Of a stretch of 64,000 nucleotides of DNA, positions 52,584 through 60,603 are shown in pieces (position 1 is the first letter of the stretch; every line of letters begins with the position of its first letter). Below the pieces are notes generated by a model, which did no database searches, was not told the DNA's origin, and saw only the letters and a program-made list of their open reading frames with translations. This DNA is from SZUA-309 sp965232595 (GTDB lineage Bacteria; Pseudomonadota; Gammaproteobacteria; Pseudomonadales; Azotimanducaceae): assembly GCA_965232595.1 (NCBI GenBank), contig OZ246983.1:4650001-4714000 (forward strand), in the 5' to 3' direction. The position numbers were made by a program, and so were the translations under genes.

Positions 52584-52721
52584 ATGGACACACACGTACT
52601 GCCCGAAGGGCTGAATCACGTCGAGGACTGGTGGTGGGACCGTTCCAGCACCGTACGCTGGCTCCTCGGCAGCGTTTCCCTCGCCGCGATGGCCGGCGTG
52701 CTCGGCGGCATGCTCGCCTGA
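52584..52721 (+). CDS. 45-residue single-pass membrane peptide, uncharacterised
   Basis: The frame ATG 52584 to TGA 52721 is preceded by AGAAGGAGAG 4 nt upstream, a strong ribosome-binding site. The peptide has a soluble, Trp-rich N-terminal half (HVEDWWWDRSS) and a C-terminal hydrophobic helix (WLLGSVSLAAMAGVLGGMLA) running to the last residue. The stop directly abuts the stop of the convergent HAD gene. I do not recognise the family. The 266-bp region upstream (52318-52583) has pyrimidine-rich stretches but no other gene. Confidence 0.6.
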   Translation: MDTHVLPEGLNHVEDWWWDRSSTVRWLLGSVSLAAMAGVLGGMLA

Positions 52722-53366
52722 TCAGCTGAGCGCGTCGAGCACTTCCCTCAGTTCATCGACGCGCGCCACTATCGTCCGGGCCCCTGCCCGGACGAGTTCT
52801 TCCCGACTTCCGTACCCGTACAAGACGCCCACACCAGGCACACCGTTGTTGATCGCGCCGACCATGTCGTGAGAGCGGTCGCCAACCATCACTGACGTCG
52901 CCGGATCAGCGCCCGATTCGCTCAGCGCGTAAGCCAGCAGATCGGTTTTCTCTGCTCGCTCGCCAGAAAGCTCTGCGCCGAACACCGAATCAAAGAAGGG
53001 CGCCAGCTCGAAGTGCTCGACGATGCGATCGGCAAACACGTGCGCCTTGCTGGTCGCCACGTGCAGCGTCCAGCCCGCCTCCTTCAGCCCGCTGAGCAGA
53101 GCGATGATTCCGGGGTAAACCTGATTCTCGTACAGACCCACATCACCGAAGCGGTCTCGGTAGAGCTCCACCGCCAGATCCGCATCCTCTTCACCGCCTA
53201 GCAGCCTGACGAAGGACGCGCGCAACGGCGGGCCGATGCACCAGAGCAGGTCATCCTCCTCCGGGACGGGCTGATCGAGTCGTTCCAGGGCGTGCTGAAT
53301 GGAGCGGACGATGCCCGGCTTCGGGTCCGTCAGCGTCCCATCCAGATCGAAGAAGACAGTTCTCAT
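52722..53366 (-). CDS. HAD-superfamily phosphatase, phosphoglycolate phosphatase-like
   Basis: The 214-residue HAD hydrolase has motif I FFDLDGTLTD, motif II in LHVATSK, the lysine in EKTDLLAYAL and motif IV MVGDRSHDMVGAINNG. The cap is helical (C1), as in Gph and YjjG-like enzymes. It probably acts on phosphoglycolate or a small sugar phosphate; specificity is not readable. It stands alone, convergent with the 45-residue peptide gene. Confidence 0.9.
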   Translation of the reverse strand: MRTVFFDLDGTLTDPKPGIVRSIQHALERLDQPVPEEDDLLWCIGPPLRASFVRLLGGEEDADLAVELYRDRFGDVGLYENQVYPGIIALLSGLKEAGWTLHVATSKAHVFADRIVEHFELAPFFDSVFGAELSGERAEKTDLLAYALSESGADPATSVMVGDRSHDMVGAINNGVPGVGVLYGYGSREELVRAGARTIVARVDELREVLDALS

Positions 53367-53536
53367 AATTTCGTCTCAGCCGCCAGCGTGCCGGTCAGCA
53401 CGCTGGCGCTTGTGACCCAGCGCACAATTCGGGATCGAAGATTATCGCAACATCGCGGGCAGATGCCTCATGGCCCGGCAATGGCTTGCCCGATCGTGGG
53501 CGCCAGAAACGCTCGTTGCACAGGGATAAGTGCGGG

Positions 53537-54334
53537 ATGCGAATCCGAATCAGAAACAGACGGCAGATGTGGCTGTTCGTCGCTGCCGTAACCGTCATCT
53601 CGGTGATCACCTCCGAGCTGGTGCTGCTGTCCCTGTATCTGTCGCTGGGCGACGCCGCCTTCGGCAAGGAAAACGCCTTCCTGACCGCGCTGATCGTGCC
53701 GATCCTGGTATCTGTTCCCATCTGCTACATGAGCGCTCGAATGGCGCTGCAGCTCAGCCGCGCCCACGCGCGGCTGAAAGAGCTTGCACACACCGATGAG
53801 CTGACCGGGCTGATCAATCGCCGCTCGTTTTTCCAGTCGGCGGAGATCATGCTCGATGAGGCGCAGAGCAACGCAACCGCCCTGTCGCTGCTCGTGATCG
53901 ACGCCGACTACTTCAAGCAGCTGAACGACACCTATGGTCACGCGACCGGCGACGCAGCGCTCCAGTTCATTACCGAGCAGCTGAACGCCAGCGTGCGGAA
54001 GACGGATCTCGTCTGCCGGCTCGGCGGCGAGGAGTTCGCGGTGCTGCTGCCGGATCTCGGCGAGGCCGCAGCAGAGAAGCTGGGCGTTCGCATTCTCGAG
54101 CGGATCTCGTCGCGGCCCATGTTCTGGGACGACAAGATCATCGAGATGTCCGTGAGCTGCGGCGTGGCGGACACGGAAGTCGGCTACGACATCACCAGCC
54201 TGTTCAAAGCCGCAGACGACGCGCTGTACGCGGCCAAGACCTCTGGCCGTAACCGACAGGTCGTTTTCTCCCGGATGACCAGCGTCCGTTCCGGCGACAG
54301 CTCACCCAGCGCCCGCGCGGCCGGCCACAGCTGA
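53537..54334 (+). CDS. membrane-anchored diguanylate cyclase (GGDEF domain)
   Basis: The 265-residue protein starts at ATG 53537 (MRIRIRNRRQMWLF). Two N-terminal transmembrane helices (about 10-35 and 50-75) flank a short periplasmic loop. The GGDEF domain begins with HTDELTGLINRRSFF. The active site is the GGEEF form (RLGGEEFAVLLPD), and an inhibitory I-site RKTD lies exactly five residues upstream, so product feedback is expected. It synthesises c-di-GMP, which often controls type IV pili. No partner domain for sensing is present. Confidence 0.92.
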   Translation: MRIRIRNRRQMWLFVAAVTVISVITSELVLLSLYLSLGDAAFGKENAFLTALIVPILVSVPICYMSARMALQLSRAHARLKELAHTDELTGLINRRSFFQSAEIMLDEAQSNATALSLLVIDADYFKQLNDTYGHATGDAALQFITEQLNASVRKTDLVCRLGGEEFAVLLPDLGEAAAEKLGVRILERISSRPMFWDDKIIEMSVSCGVADTEVGYDITSLFKAADDALYAAKTSGRNRQVVFSRMTSVRSGDSSPSARAAGHS

Positions 54335-54424
54335 GCCAACAGCCGACTGCCAGCAGCGATGCTGGCCTGCCCAGAGCAGAGCCGCTAGGATGCCTCGCGA
54401 AAGACCAACGCGAGGACAGCACCA

Positions 54425-55195
54425 GTGAATCCATTCAGCCTCGAGGGCAAGCACATCGCCATCACCGGCGCTTCTTCCGGGTTCGGCCACCACTTTGCCG
54501 GTGTGCTCTCGGCAGCGGGTGGCAAGGTCAGCCTCGGCGCCCGGCGCACCGAGAAGATCCAGGCTCGCGTGGATGAGATCAACGAGGGCGGCGGCCAGGC
54601 CTTCGGCGCCCGGCTCGACGTAACCGATGGCGACAGCGTCGGCGCCTTCTTCGATGCGGCCGAAGCTGCCTTCGGGCCCGTGCACGTGCTGATCAACAAC
54701 GCCGGCATCGAGGCCGGTGCAAAAACCTACATGATGATCGATGAGAACGACTGGGACTCGGTGATCGACACCAACCTGAAAAGCGCCTGGCTGATGAGCA
54801 AGCTCTTCACGGAGCGGGTGGTAGCCAACGAGCTCGGCGGCGGCAACATCATCAACGTCTCCTCGATCACCGACACCCGAACGATCAAAGGCCAGTTCCC
54901 GTATGCGGTGTCCAAGGGCGGCCTGACGAGAATGACCGAGATCCTGGCCCTGGAGGCACCCCGCTACGGCATTCGCGTAAACGCGCTGGCACCTGGCTAC
55001 ATCCTGACCGACGTCAGCCGGATCCTGCTCGAGAGTGATCAGTCACCCGAGTTCATGAAGGGCATACCGCTGCGTCGCTACGGCGAGTTCGACGATCTGG
55101 ATGGGCCGATCCTGCTGCTGGCCTCAGACGCCTCGAAGTACATGAACGGTTCGGTGGTGGTTGTCGACGGCGGGCACATCTGCGCCTCACTCTGA
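54425..55195 (+). CDS. SDR-family oxidoreductase
   Basis: The 256-residue classical short-chain dehydrogenase has the cofactor motif TGASSGFG, LINNAGIE, the catalytic Ser in INVSSITD and Tyr-x3-Lys in YAVSKGG. The C-terminus ASDASKYMNGSVVVVDGGH is typical of this branch. The Ala-Arg-Arg after beta2 (GARRTEK) suggests NADP(H) preference. The start is GTG 54425. The substrate is unknown. It overlaps the convergent DMFase-like gene by 9 bp. The 90-bp gap before it holds a small GCGA-loop hairpin at 54350-54365. Confidence 0.93.
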   Translation: MNPFSLEGKHIAITGASSGFGHHFAGVLSAAGGKVSLGARRTEKIQARVDEINEGGGQAFGARLDVTDGDSVGAFFDAAEAAFGPVHVLINNAGIEAGAKTYMMIDENDWDSVIDTNLKSAWLMSKLFTERVVANELGGGNIINVSSITDTRTIKGQFPYAVSKGGLTRMTEILALEAPRYGIRVNALAPGYILTDVSRILLESDQSPEFMKGIPLRRYGEFDDLDGPILLLASDASKYMNGSVVVVDGGHICASL

Positions 55196-57343
55196 CGGGT
55201 AGTCGAACGGCGTCTCGTCGAGAAATCGCTTCAACACGTTGCCGGTCATCCGGGCGATGTCGTTGTCGAAGTCGTTGTGCGCCAGCGCGCCGGCATAGGA
55301 AATCGATCCGCTGCTGAATACAGCGCCGCCGGAGGGTGTCTCGAAAAACACCATGTCGGCTCGAACCTTCGGGCCCTGCAGCTCCAGCTGCGACATGTGA
55401 ATTTCTTCGGTCACCCGCAGCATGCCGGGGCGGTGATTCTCGCTGGAAGCCAGGCAGATCGCGTGCGCCGGTGAGCCCAGCGTCTCGTCCAGACGGTCGA
55501 TTTCTTCCCCGGCCGCGCCGCCGCCCTGAGTGCCGTAGTCACCCACCACGTCCGTTGCGCTCACGCCCTGCATGATGAAGCTGACCCGATCGTCCAGCGC
55601 CCCGGGCTGCAGCCGATAATAAGTGCCGCCGTCAAAACCCTGCGCCGCGAAGCCCACACCCACCATCTGGTTCGGCGGCCGACCAAGCCGCCGCCACAGG
55701 CCGCCGTACTCGCCGGTGAACTGGTGGTAGTACTCTCCCGGCTCGGCAATCCAGGCCCGGGTGCCGTCTTCAGCCCGCCGCACCTCGATGATGCCCGGGT
55801 TGTCCGGACAATAGGCGATGCGCCAGTAAAAACCGTTGCCGCCCATGTACATCAGCCGGCCGCCGTGATCCAGCCACTGATCCAGCGCATCCAGCATCTG
55901 CGCCGAGTAGTACTCGGGGTGCGTGCCGGTGATCACCGCCCGATAGCCTTCCAGAAGCTCAGCCCCTTCCCGGTGGAGATCCTCGTCGGTGATCACGTCA
56001 AAAGGTTGCTCGATGCCATGCAGCCAGTTGGTGATGTTGGTGTCGGCGTTGAACGACCAGGTGATCGTCTTCGGCTTCATGTTCAGCACCGGCCGCAGGC
56101 GTGAGGAGAAGTGCACGCCTGACCCGTCCGCGTGGTACTCGTACAGCGAGTAGCCCAACTCGGGGTGCTGCAGCAGGTACGCATCCTCGGGATTTTTCGG
56201 CTTGCTGTCGCCGAAGATGCCGCCGCTGAAGCCGAGCCGCTGGTTCGCGTAGGCCAGGTAGGTGGCTGTCGAGGCGAGGTAGGCCAACTCGCCGCGTTTG
56301 CTCCGGCTCGCCGGCCTGACAAAAAACGGCACGTAGTCTACCGACCCGCCCAGTGTGAGCTTTACGGCGTAAACGCCAGAGGGCAGATCGTTAGGCACGT
56401 TCCAGGAGAAGTCAGGTGTCCAGCCGGCGTCCACCAGGTCATCTTCATGAAAATGGATCGCCGCGTATTGCGCCGGATCATCGAGCCAGCGTTGGGTTTC
56501 GCCCGTCCAGCGCACGCCCTTAACTGCCCTGGTCGGCATCTGCATGGTCCAGCCGTGCCGGCTGGCCGGCGAGAGGTCGATCAGCTGCTCGGTGTGGATG
56601 CCCTGCGAAAAATCCCAGGCGCCGAGCAGCGCCAGATGAGTCACAGCCTGAGAATCGAGCAGCGATTCGGCCACTTCCGTGGAGAGCTCGTCCGCAACCA
56701 ACCGGGGAGCTTCCAGGCGACCGTTGAAACCCGCCTGCAGGATCCCGTCCTGCAGCGACGCCGCCAGCAGCCAGTCACAGGCCGCCAGAGGTCGCTCGGC
56801 CACCGTTCTCGCCTCCTGCTGCCAGCTGCCGTGCCGCTCACCGGCGCCCAGCCCGAACCGCCGTTGCGCCACGGCGAGCCGACCGCTGCCGCTGTCGTAG
56901 CTGAGCAGCACCTGATGCCAGCGGTTCAGCGCCATGGCCGAACCCAGGGTCAGCTCCTCACCCTCCAGCGCCGCAGACAGATATCCCTTCCTGATCTCCA
57001 GGGAAAGCCCGTCGCCATAGGCCAGCGGCTGTCGATCCCGGGCCAGCAAAGTCGGGTAAACGTAGAGGCAGAGGCTCACCTTCTGCAGGGTCGGCAGATC
57101 GGGCAGCACCGCGTAGCTGCCTGGACGCAGCGGTTGAGTTCGACCCGTGTGCACACCGTTGAAGGTGGAAGGCAGGGGGCGCTCGGCGAAGCCGGTTCCG
57201 TGCGGCCGGCTGTCACCGGAAATCAGCTCAACCAGCTCCGCCGAGTACTGCCCCGCGCTGTGGCAGCTGACCATGACATCGAGCGTATCGCCGGCCGTGA
57301 CGGACCAGGGATCCGCGTAGGCGACGATCTGCTTCTCATCCAC
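55187..57343 (-). CDS. N,N-dimethylformamidase large-subunit-like protein
   Basis: The 718-residue protein combines an N-terminal Ig-like/lectin-like region (a concanavalin-like part around residues 110-260) with a C-terminal glutamine-amidotransferase-like domain. Segments HPEYYSAQMLDALDQWL, GGNGFYWRIAYC and GEYGGLWRRLG correspond to those recalled as carrying the Tyr/Tyr/Glu iron ligands of N,N-dimethylformamidase. No separate small subunit gene is adjacent. The real substrate may be another amide. GTG 57343 overlaps the TauD stop by 8 bp (GTGGATGA), implying coupling; GTG 57385 is an alternative start. Confidence 0.8.
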   Translation of the reverse strand: MDEKQIVAYADPWSVTAGDTLDVMVSCHSAGQYSAELVELISGDSRPHGTGFAERPLPSTFNGVHTGRTQPLRPGSYAVLPDLPTLQKVSLCLYVYPTLLARDRQPLAYGDGLSLEIRKGYLSAALEGEELTLGSAMALNRWHQVLLSYDSGSGRLAVAQRRFGLGAGERHGSWQQEARTVAERPLAACDWLLAASLQDGILQAGFNGRLEAPRLVADELSTEVAESLLDSQAVTHLALLGAWDFSQGIHTEQLIDLSPASRHGWTMQMPTRAVKGVRWTGETQRWLDDPAQYAAIHFHEDDLVDAGWTPDFSWNVPNDLPSGVYAVKLTLGGSVDYVPFFVRPASRSKRGELAYLASTATYLAYANQRLGFSGGIFGDSKPKNPEDAYLLQHPELGYSLYEYHADGSGVHFSSRLRPVLNMKPKTITWSFNADTNITNWLHGIEQPFDVITDEDLHREGAELLEGYRAVITGTHPEYYSAQMLDALDQWLDHGGRLMYMGGNGFYWRIAYCPDNPGIIEVRRAEDGTRAWIAEPGEYYHQFTGEYGGLWRRLGRPPNQMVGVGFAAQGFDGGTYYRLQPGALDDRVSFIMQGVSATDVVGDYGTQGGGAAGEEIDRLDETLGSPAHAICLASSENHRPGMLRVTEEIHMSQLELQGPKVRADMVFFETPSGGAVFSSGSISYAGALAHNDFDNDIARMTGNVLKRFLDETPFDYPSE

Positions 57344-58211
57344 CGACAGCTGCTTCCCGAGCCGGCACGTCCGACAGCGGCTCACCTTCCAGGGTGATCC
57401 GGTGCAGCAGCCTGCGCTGGCCGTGGTAGTCGTTCACGGCAAAGTGCCAGGTCGAGCGGTTGTCCCAGAACGCGAGGGAACCCGGCGCCCACTGAAAGCG
57501 ATAGGTGAACTCCGGACGCGCGGCATGCTGATAGAGATACCTGAGCAGAGGCTCGCTCTCCTGCTCAGTCCAGCCGTCGAAGCGGACGGTGAATCCGGGA
57601 TTCACATAGAGGCCTTTCTTCCCGGACCGGGGATGCACCAGCACAACCGGGTGCACGGCATCCTGGGTTGCCGCTTCCTGGTTGCCGAGCCGGTTCGCCA
57701 GATCGGCCGGACGATTTGCCGCTGCGCCGAACACATGTCGCGAGGAGTGCACGGCGTTCAGCCCGCCCAGCATCTCCTTCATCCCGTCAGAAAGCGCGTC
57801 GTAAGCGGCATACATGCTGGCGTAGACCGTATCACCGCCAGTGGGCGGCAGCTCCCTGGCGTAAAGCATGGAGCCGAGCGCCGGGATCTGGTCGTAGCTG
57901 TGATCGGTGTGCCAGCCGCCGCCGATGTTGAAGGTCTGGTCCGGCTCTTTGCGGACTTCGGCAATCTGCGGATGGTCCGCCACCGCCGCGAAGAAGCGGT
58001 TGACGTTGATCTCGCCGAACTGTTCCGCCAGCGCGATGTGCTCGGCCGGGCTCAGCTGCTGATCCCGGAAGAACAGCACGCCGAAATCTGCGTGGGCCCG
58101 GACCAGGTCAGCCAGCACCGCGTCAGCCAGTAGCTGGCTGAGGTCGATGTCGTTGATGAACGCACCCAGAGCTGGTGATGCCGGCTCGAGGTTCAGATTC
58201 GGGTAGCTCAT
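57336..58211 (-). CDS. TauD/TfdA-family Fe(II)/2-oxoglutarate dioxygenase
   Basis: The 291-residue enzyme has the iron-binding H-x-D in GGGWHTDHSYDQIP, a 2-oxoglutarate-binding region around GDTVYASMYAAYDAL, and the distal His/Arg in WHFAVNDYHGQRRLLHRITLEG. Family members hydroxylate taurine, 2,4-D and related compounds, often cleaving a C-S, C-O or C-N bond. The start ATG 58211 has GGGAGGTGAG upstream. It directly abuts the ybjQ stop and overlaps the amidase-like gene, suggesting sequential catabolism of one N- or S-containing substrate. Confidence 0.93.
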   Translation of the reverse strand: MSYPNLNLEPASPALGAFINDIDLSQLLADAVLADLVRAHADFGVLFFRDQQLSPAEHIALAEQFGEINVNRFFAAVADHPQIAEVRKEPDQTFNIGGGWHTDHSYDQIPALGSMLYARELPPTGGDTVYASMYAAYDALSDGMKEMLGGLNAVHSSRHVFGAAANRPADLANRLGNQEAATQDAVHPVVLVHPRSGKKGLYVNPGFTVRFDGWTEQESEPLLRYLYQHAARPEFTYRFQWAPGSLAFWDNRSTWHFAVNDYHGQRRLLHRITLEGEPLSDVPAREAAVGG

Positions 58212-58556
58212 TTACTCACCTCCCGTTGCGCCGGGCGTGCGCGGCTCTGTTTTGACCGCGGTGCCGTACGCCAGCAGCTCGGCAGCTCCCTGCATCACCG
58301 GCGAGGTGGTGAAGCGCAGGCAGACGATGGCATCCGCACCGAGTTGCCGGGCTTCCTCTGCCATCCGGTCCAGCGCCTGCTCCCGGGACTCGGCCAGCAT
58401 CTTGGTGTACTCACCGATCTCTCCGCCGACCAGGCTTCTGAGGCCGGCGATGATGTCCTTGCCGACGTGCCGGGCGCGGATGGTGTTGCCGCGCACCAGC
58501 CCCAGGGTCTGGGTGATGCGGAAGTCCGCCAGCTCGTCCTGCGTCGTGATGATCAT
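58212..58556 (-). CDS. YbjQ family (UPF0145) protein
   Basis: The 114-residue protein matches YbjQ along its length: GLVRGNTIRARHVGKDIIAG, LRSLVGGEIGEYTKMLAESR and ADAIVCLRFTTSPVMQGAAELLAYGTAV. YbjQ forms pentamers and is annotated as a putative heavy-metal-binding domain; the function is not established. It overlaps the following small membrane protein gene as ATGA (58553-58556) and is followed at once by the dioxygenase gene. Confidence 0.93.
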   Translation of the reverse strand: MIITTQDELADFRITQTLGLVRGNTIRARHVGKDIIAGLRSLVGGEIGEYTKMLAESREQALDRMAEEARQLGADAIVCLRFTTSPVMQGAAELLAYGTAVKTEPRTPGATGGE

Positions 58557-58765
58557 TTATCCACCGTTTTCGAGTAGTGGTCGTCTTCGGCGTTGGCCAA
58601 CCGTTCCCTGATGACCTTGATGAGCAGAACGCCGACGCCGACGATGGCGACGAAACCGATGAGCCCGAAGGGAAACGCAGCCACCATGCCGATCAGCATC
58701 GCTGCCAGGTAGCAGGCAGCAACCACGCCGAGGCAGACGTAGCCGATCTTCTCGAAGCTATCCAT
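58553..58765 (-). CDS. small membrane protein, 70 residues
   Basis: From ATG 58765 the protein has 70 residues with two hydrophobic helices (YVCLGVVAACYLAAMLIGMVA and FGLIGFVAIVGVGVLLIKVI) and a charged tail with KTVDK at the end. A longer frame to 58825 adds no recognisable sequence. The overlap with ybjQ implies co-translation and possibly a membrane partner for YbjQ. No characterised family was recognised. Confidence 0.75.
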   Translation of the reverse strand: MDSFEKIGYVCLGVVAACYLAAMLIGMVAAFPFGLIGFVAIVGVGVLLIKVIRERLANAEDDHYSKTVDK

Positions 58766-58864
58766 TTGCGCACCCCCACGCCACGAACCTGAGATCATCA
58801 TCCGGCGAGCAGAGCGCGGTTGCAACTTCTACAATGACCGTTCGGTTGGCTCAGAAAACGACTC

Positions 58865-60514
58865 ATGCTCACCCTGTTTCCAGCACGCTCCATCATCACC
58901 ATGAATCCCAGCCAACCCCGGGCAGAAGCCGTTCTGGTCCGGGACGGTCGCATCGTCGAGGTGGGCACCGTGGCGAGCATGGCGCCCTGGCTGGCGGCGC
59001 ATCCGCATCAGGTCGACGACCGTTTTGCCGAGCAGATCATCACGCCGGGCTTCATCGACCCGCATCTGCATCCCACCATGGCCGCCATGATCCTGCCGAT
59101 GTCCTTCATCACCGCCCTGCCCTGGCAACTCCCCTGGGAGGACGTCCCGGCCACCACGGATCCGGACGGCTTCGATGAGCGGCTGGCGGAGCTGGAATCA
59201 ACGCACCCGGAAAACGAGCCGCTGATCATCTGGGGCTATCACCAGCTCTGGCACGGACCCATGTCCCGCGAGCGGATTAACGCGGTCAGCCGCAGCCGCC
59301 CGGTGGTCGTCTGGCACCGCTCCTTCCACGAGCTCTACATGGGTGACGGAGCGCTGGACTGGCTCCACATCGACGCCGACGCGGTCGGCCAGCGGCCGCA
59401 GATCAACCTGGCAGACGGGCACTTTTACGAGAACGGGCTCGGTTTCGCCATCAGCAGGCTGAATCCTTTTCTCATGCATCCCGATCGCTACCGCCTCGGG
59501 CTGGAGCGCTTGCGCTCGGTGGTGCATCGAGGTGGGCACACCACGGTCGGCGACATGGCCGTCGGCATCTTCGACTTCGACATGGAGATGGAGACCACGC
59601 GGGCCGTTCTGGACCAGCCCGATGTTCCTTTCCGGGTGGAGATGATCCCCACTGCCCTCAGCCTGCTGCGCCGATTCAGGACGCACCCGGAGATCCTCGA
59701 GTTCGCCGAGTCGCTGCCCGCCGGGAACAGCCACCGGCTGCGCTTCGAGAAGCGGGTGAAGCTGTTTGCCGACGGCGCGTTCTTCTCGCAGCTCGCTCAG
59801 GTTGGCGAGCCAGGCTACATCGATGGCCATCACGGCGAGTGGATGATGACGCCGGAAACGCTCGAAGCGGCAGCCCGCGTCTACTGGAACGCCGGCTACC
59901 GGATCCACCTGCACGTAACCGGCGACCTCGGCCTGGAGCTCGGTCTGGACGTGCTGGAGAAGCTGCAGTGGGAGCGGCCGCGATTCAACCACGGCTGGAC
60001 CTTCGAGCACTTCGGCTTCTCGACGCCGGAACAGGTGCAGCGCGTGGCTGCCCTGGGAGCCAACGTCTCGGCAAACGTCTACTACCTGCACGAGCTCAGC
60101 CACATCTACGCCGAGCAGGGCATCGGCTACGAGCGCGCCAGCCAGATGGCCCGGCTGAAGTCCTGTTTCGATGCCGGAATCTGCACCGCCGTGCACTCCG
60201 ACTTCACCATGGCGCCGGCGCAGCCGCTGAACAGTGCCTGGGTCGCAGCAAACCGACTGAACTGCGAAGGCTCTGTGATGTGCCCGGAGGAGCGGCTGAG
60301 CGCCGAGCAGGCACTGGCCACGATTACCATCAACGCTGCCCGAGTGCTGGGGCGGGAAAACGAGATCGGCAGCATCCGGGCCGGCAAGCGGGCTGACTTC
60401 ACCGTCCTGGCAGAGGATCCGCTGGCCGTAGCACCGGAACGAATCCGCGATGTTCCCGTGCTGGCCACGGTGTTCGAAGGCACGGTCCATCCTGTCAGCG
60501 GGGCGGGCAGCTGA
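58865..60514 (+). CDS. amidohydrolase family protein (YtcJ-like)
   Basis: The 549-residue metal-dependent hydrolase has the beta-sandwich N-terminus (VLVRDGRIVEVG), the metal-binding ITPGFIDPHLHPTM, a carbamylated-lysine-region candidate in RVKLFADGAFFSQ, His sites in YRIHLHVTGDLG and FNHGWTFEHFG, and the Asp in CTAVHSDFTMAPAQP. Layout follows the YtcJ/imidazolonepropionase-like amidohydrolase 3 group, which cleaves C-N bonds in diverse compounds. It is divergent from the ybjQ-dioxygenase-amidase operon. Confidence 0.9.
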   Translation: MLTLFPARSIITMNPSQPRAEAVLVRDGRIVEVGTVASMAPWLAAHPHQVDDRFAEQIITPGFIDPHLHPTMAAMILPMSFITALPWQLPWEDVPATTDPDGFDERLAELESTHPENEPLIIWGYHQLWHGPMSRERINAVSRSRPVVVWHRSFHELYMGDGALDWLHIDADAVGQRPQINLADGHFYENGLGFAISRLNPFLMHPDRYRLGLERLRSVVHRGGHTTVGDMAVGIFDFDMEMETTRAVLDQPDVPFRVEMIPTALSLLRRFRTHPEILEFAESLPAGNSHRLRFEKRVKLFADGAFFSQLAQVGEPGYIDGHHGEWMMTPETLEAAARVYWNAGYRIHLHVTGDLGLELGLDVLEKLQWERPRFNHGWTFEHFGFSTPEQVQRVAALGANVSANVYYLHELSHIYAEQGIGYERASQMARLKSCFDAGICTAVHSDFTMAPAQPLNSAWVAANRLNCEGSVMCPEERLSAEQALATITINAARVLGRENEIGSIRAGKRADFTVLAEDPLAVAPERIRDVPVLATVFEGTVHPVSGAGS

Positions 60515-60603
60515 TTGTCCGACCCTGAGCTTGGTGGTTGCGGGTAATTGTCGTAATGTTACCTGTCTTTATCTCGGGGAATGCGGTCTCCAGGAGGCTG
60601 AAG

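Noticed and set aside
54350..54365. CCAGCA-GCGA-TGCTGG hairpin after the diguanylate cyclase as a terminator
   Set aside because: The stem is only 6 bp and no T-run follows, so termination is not supported.
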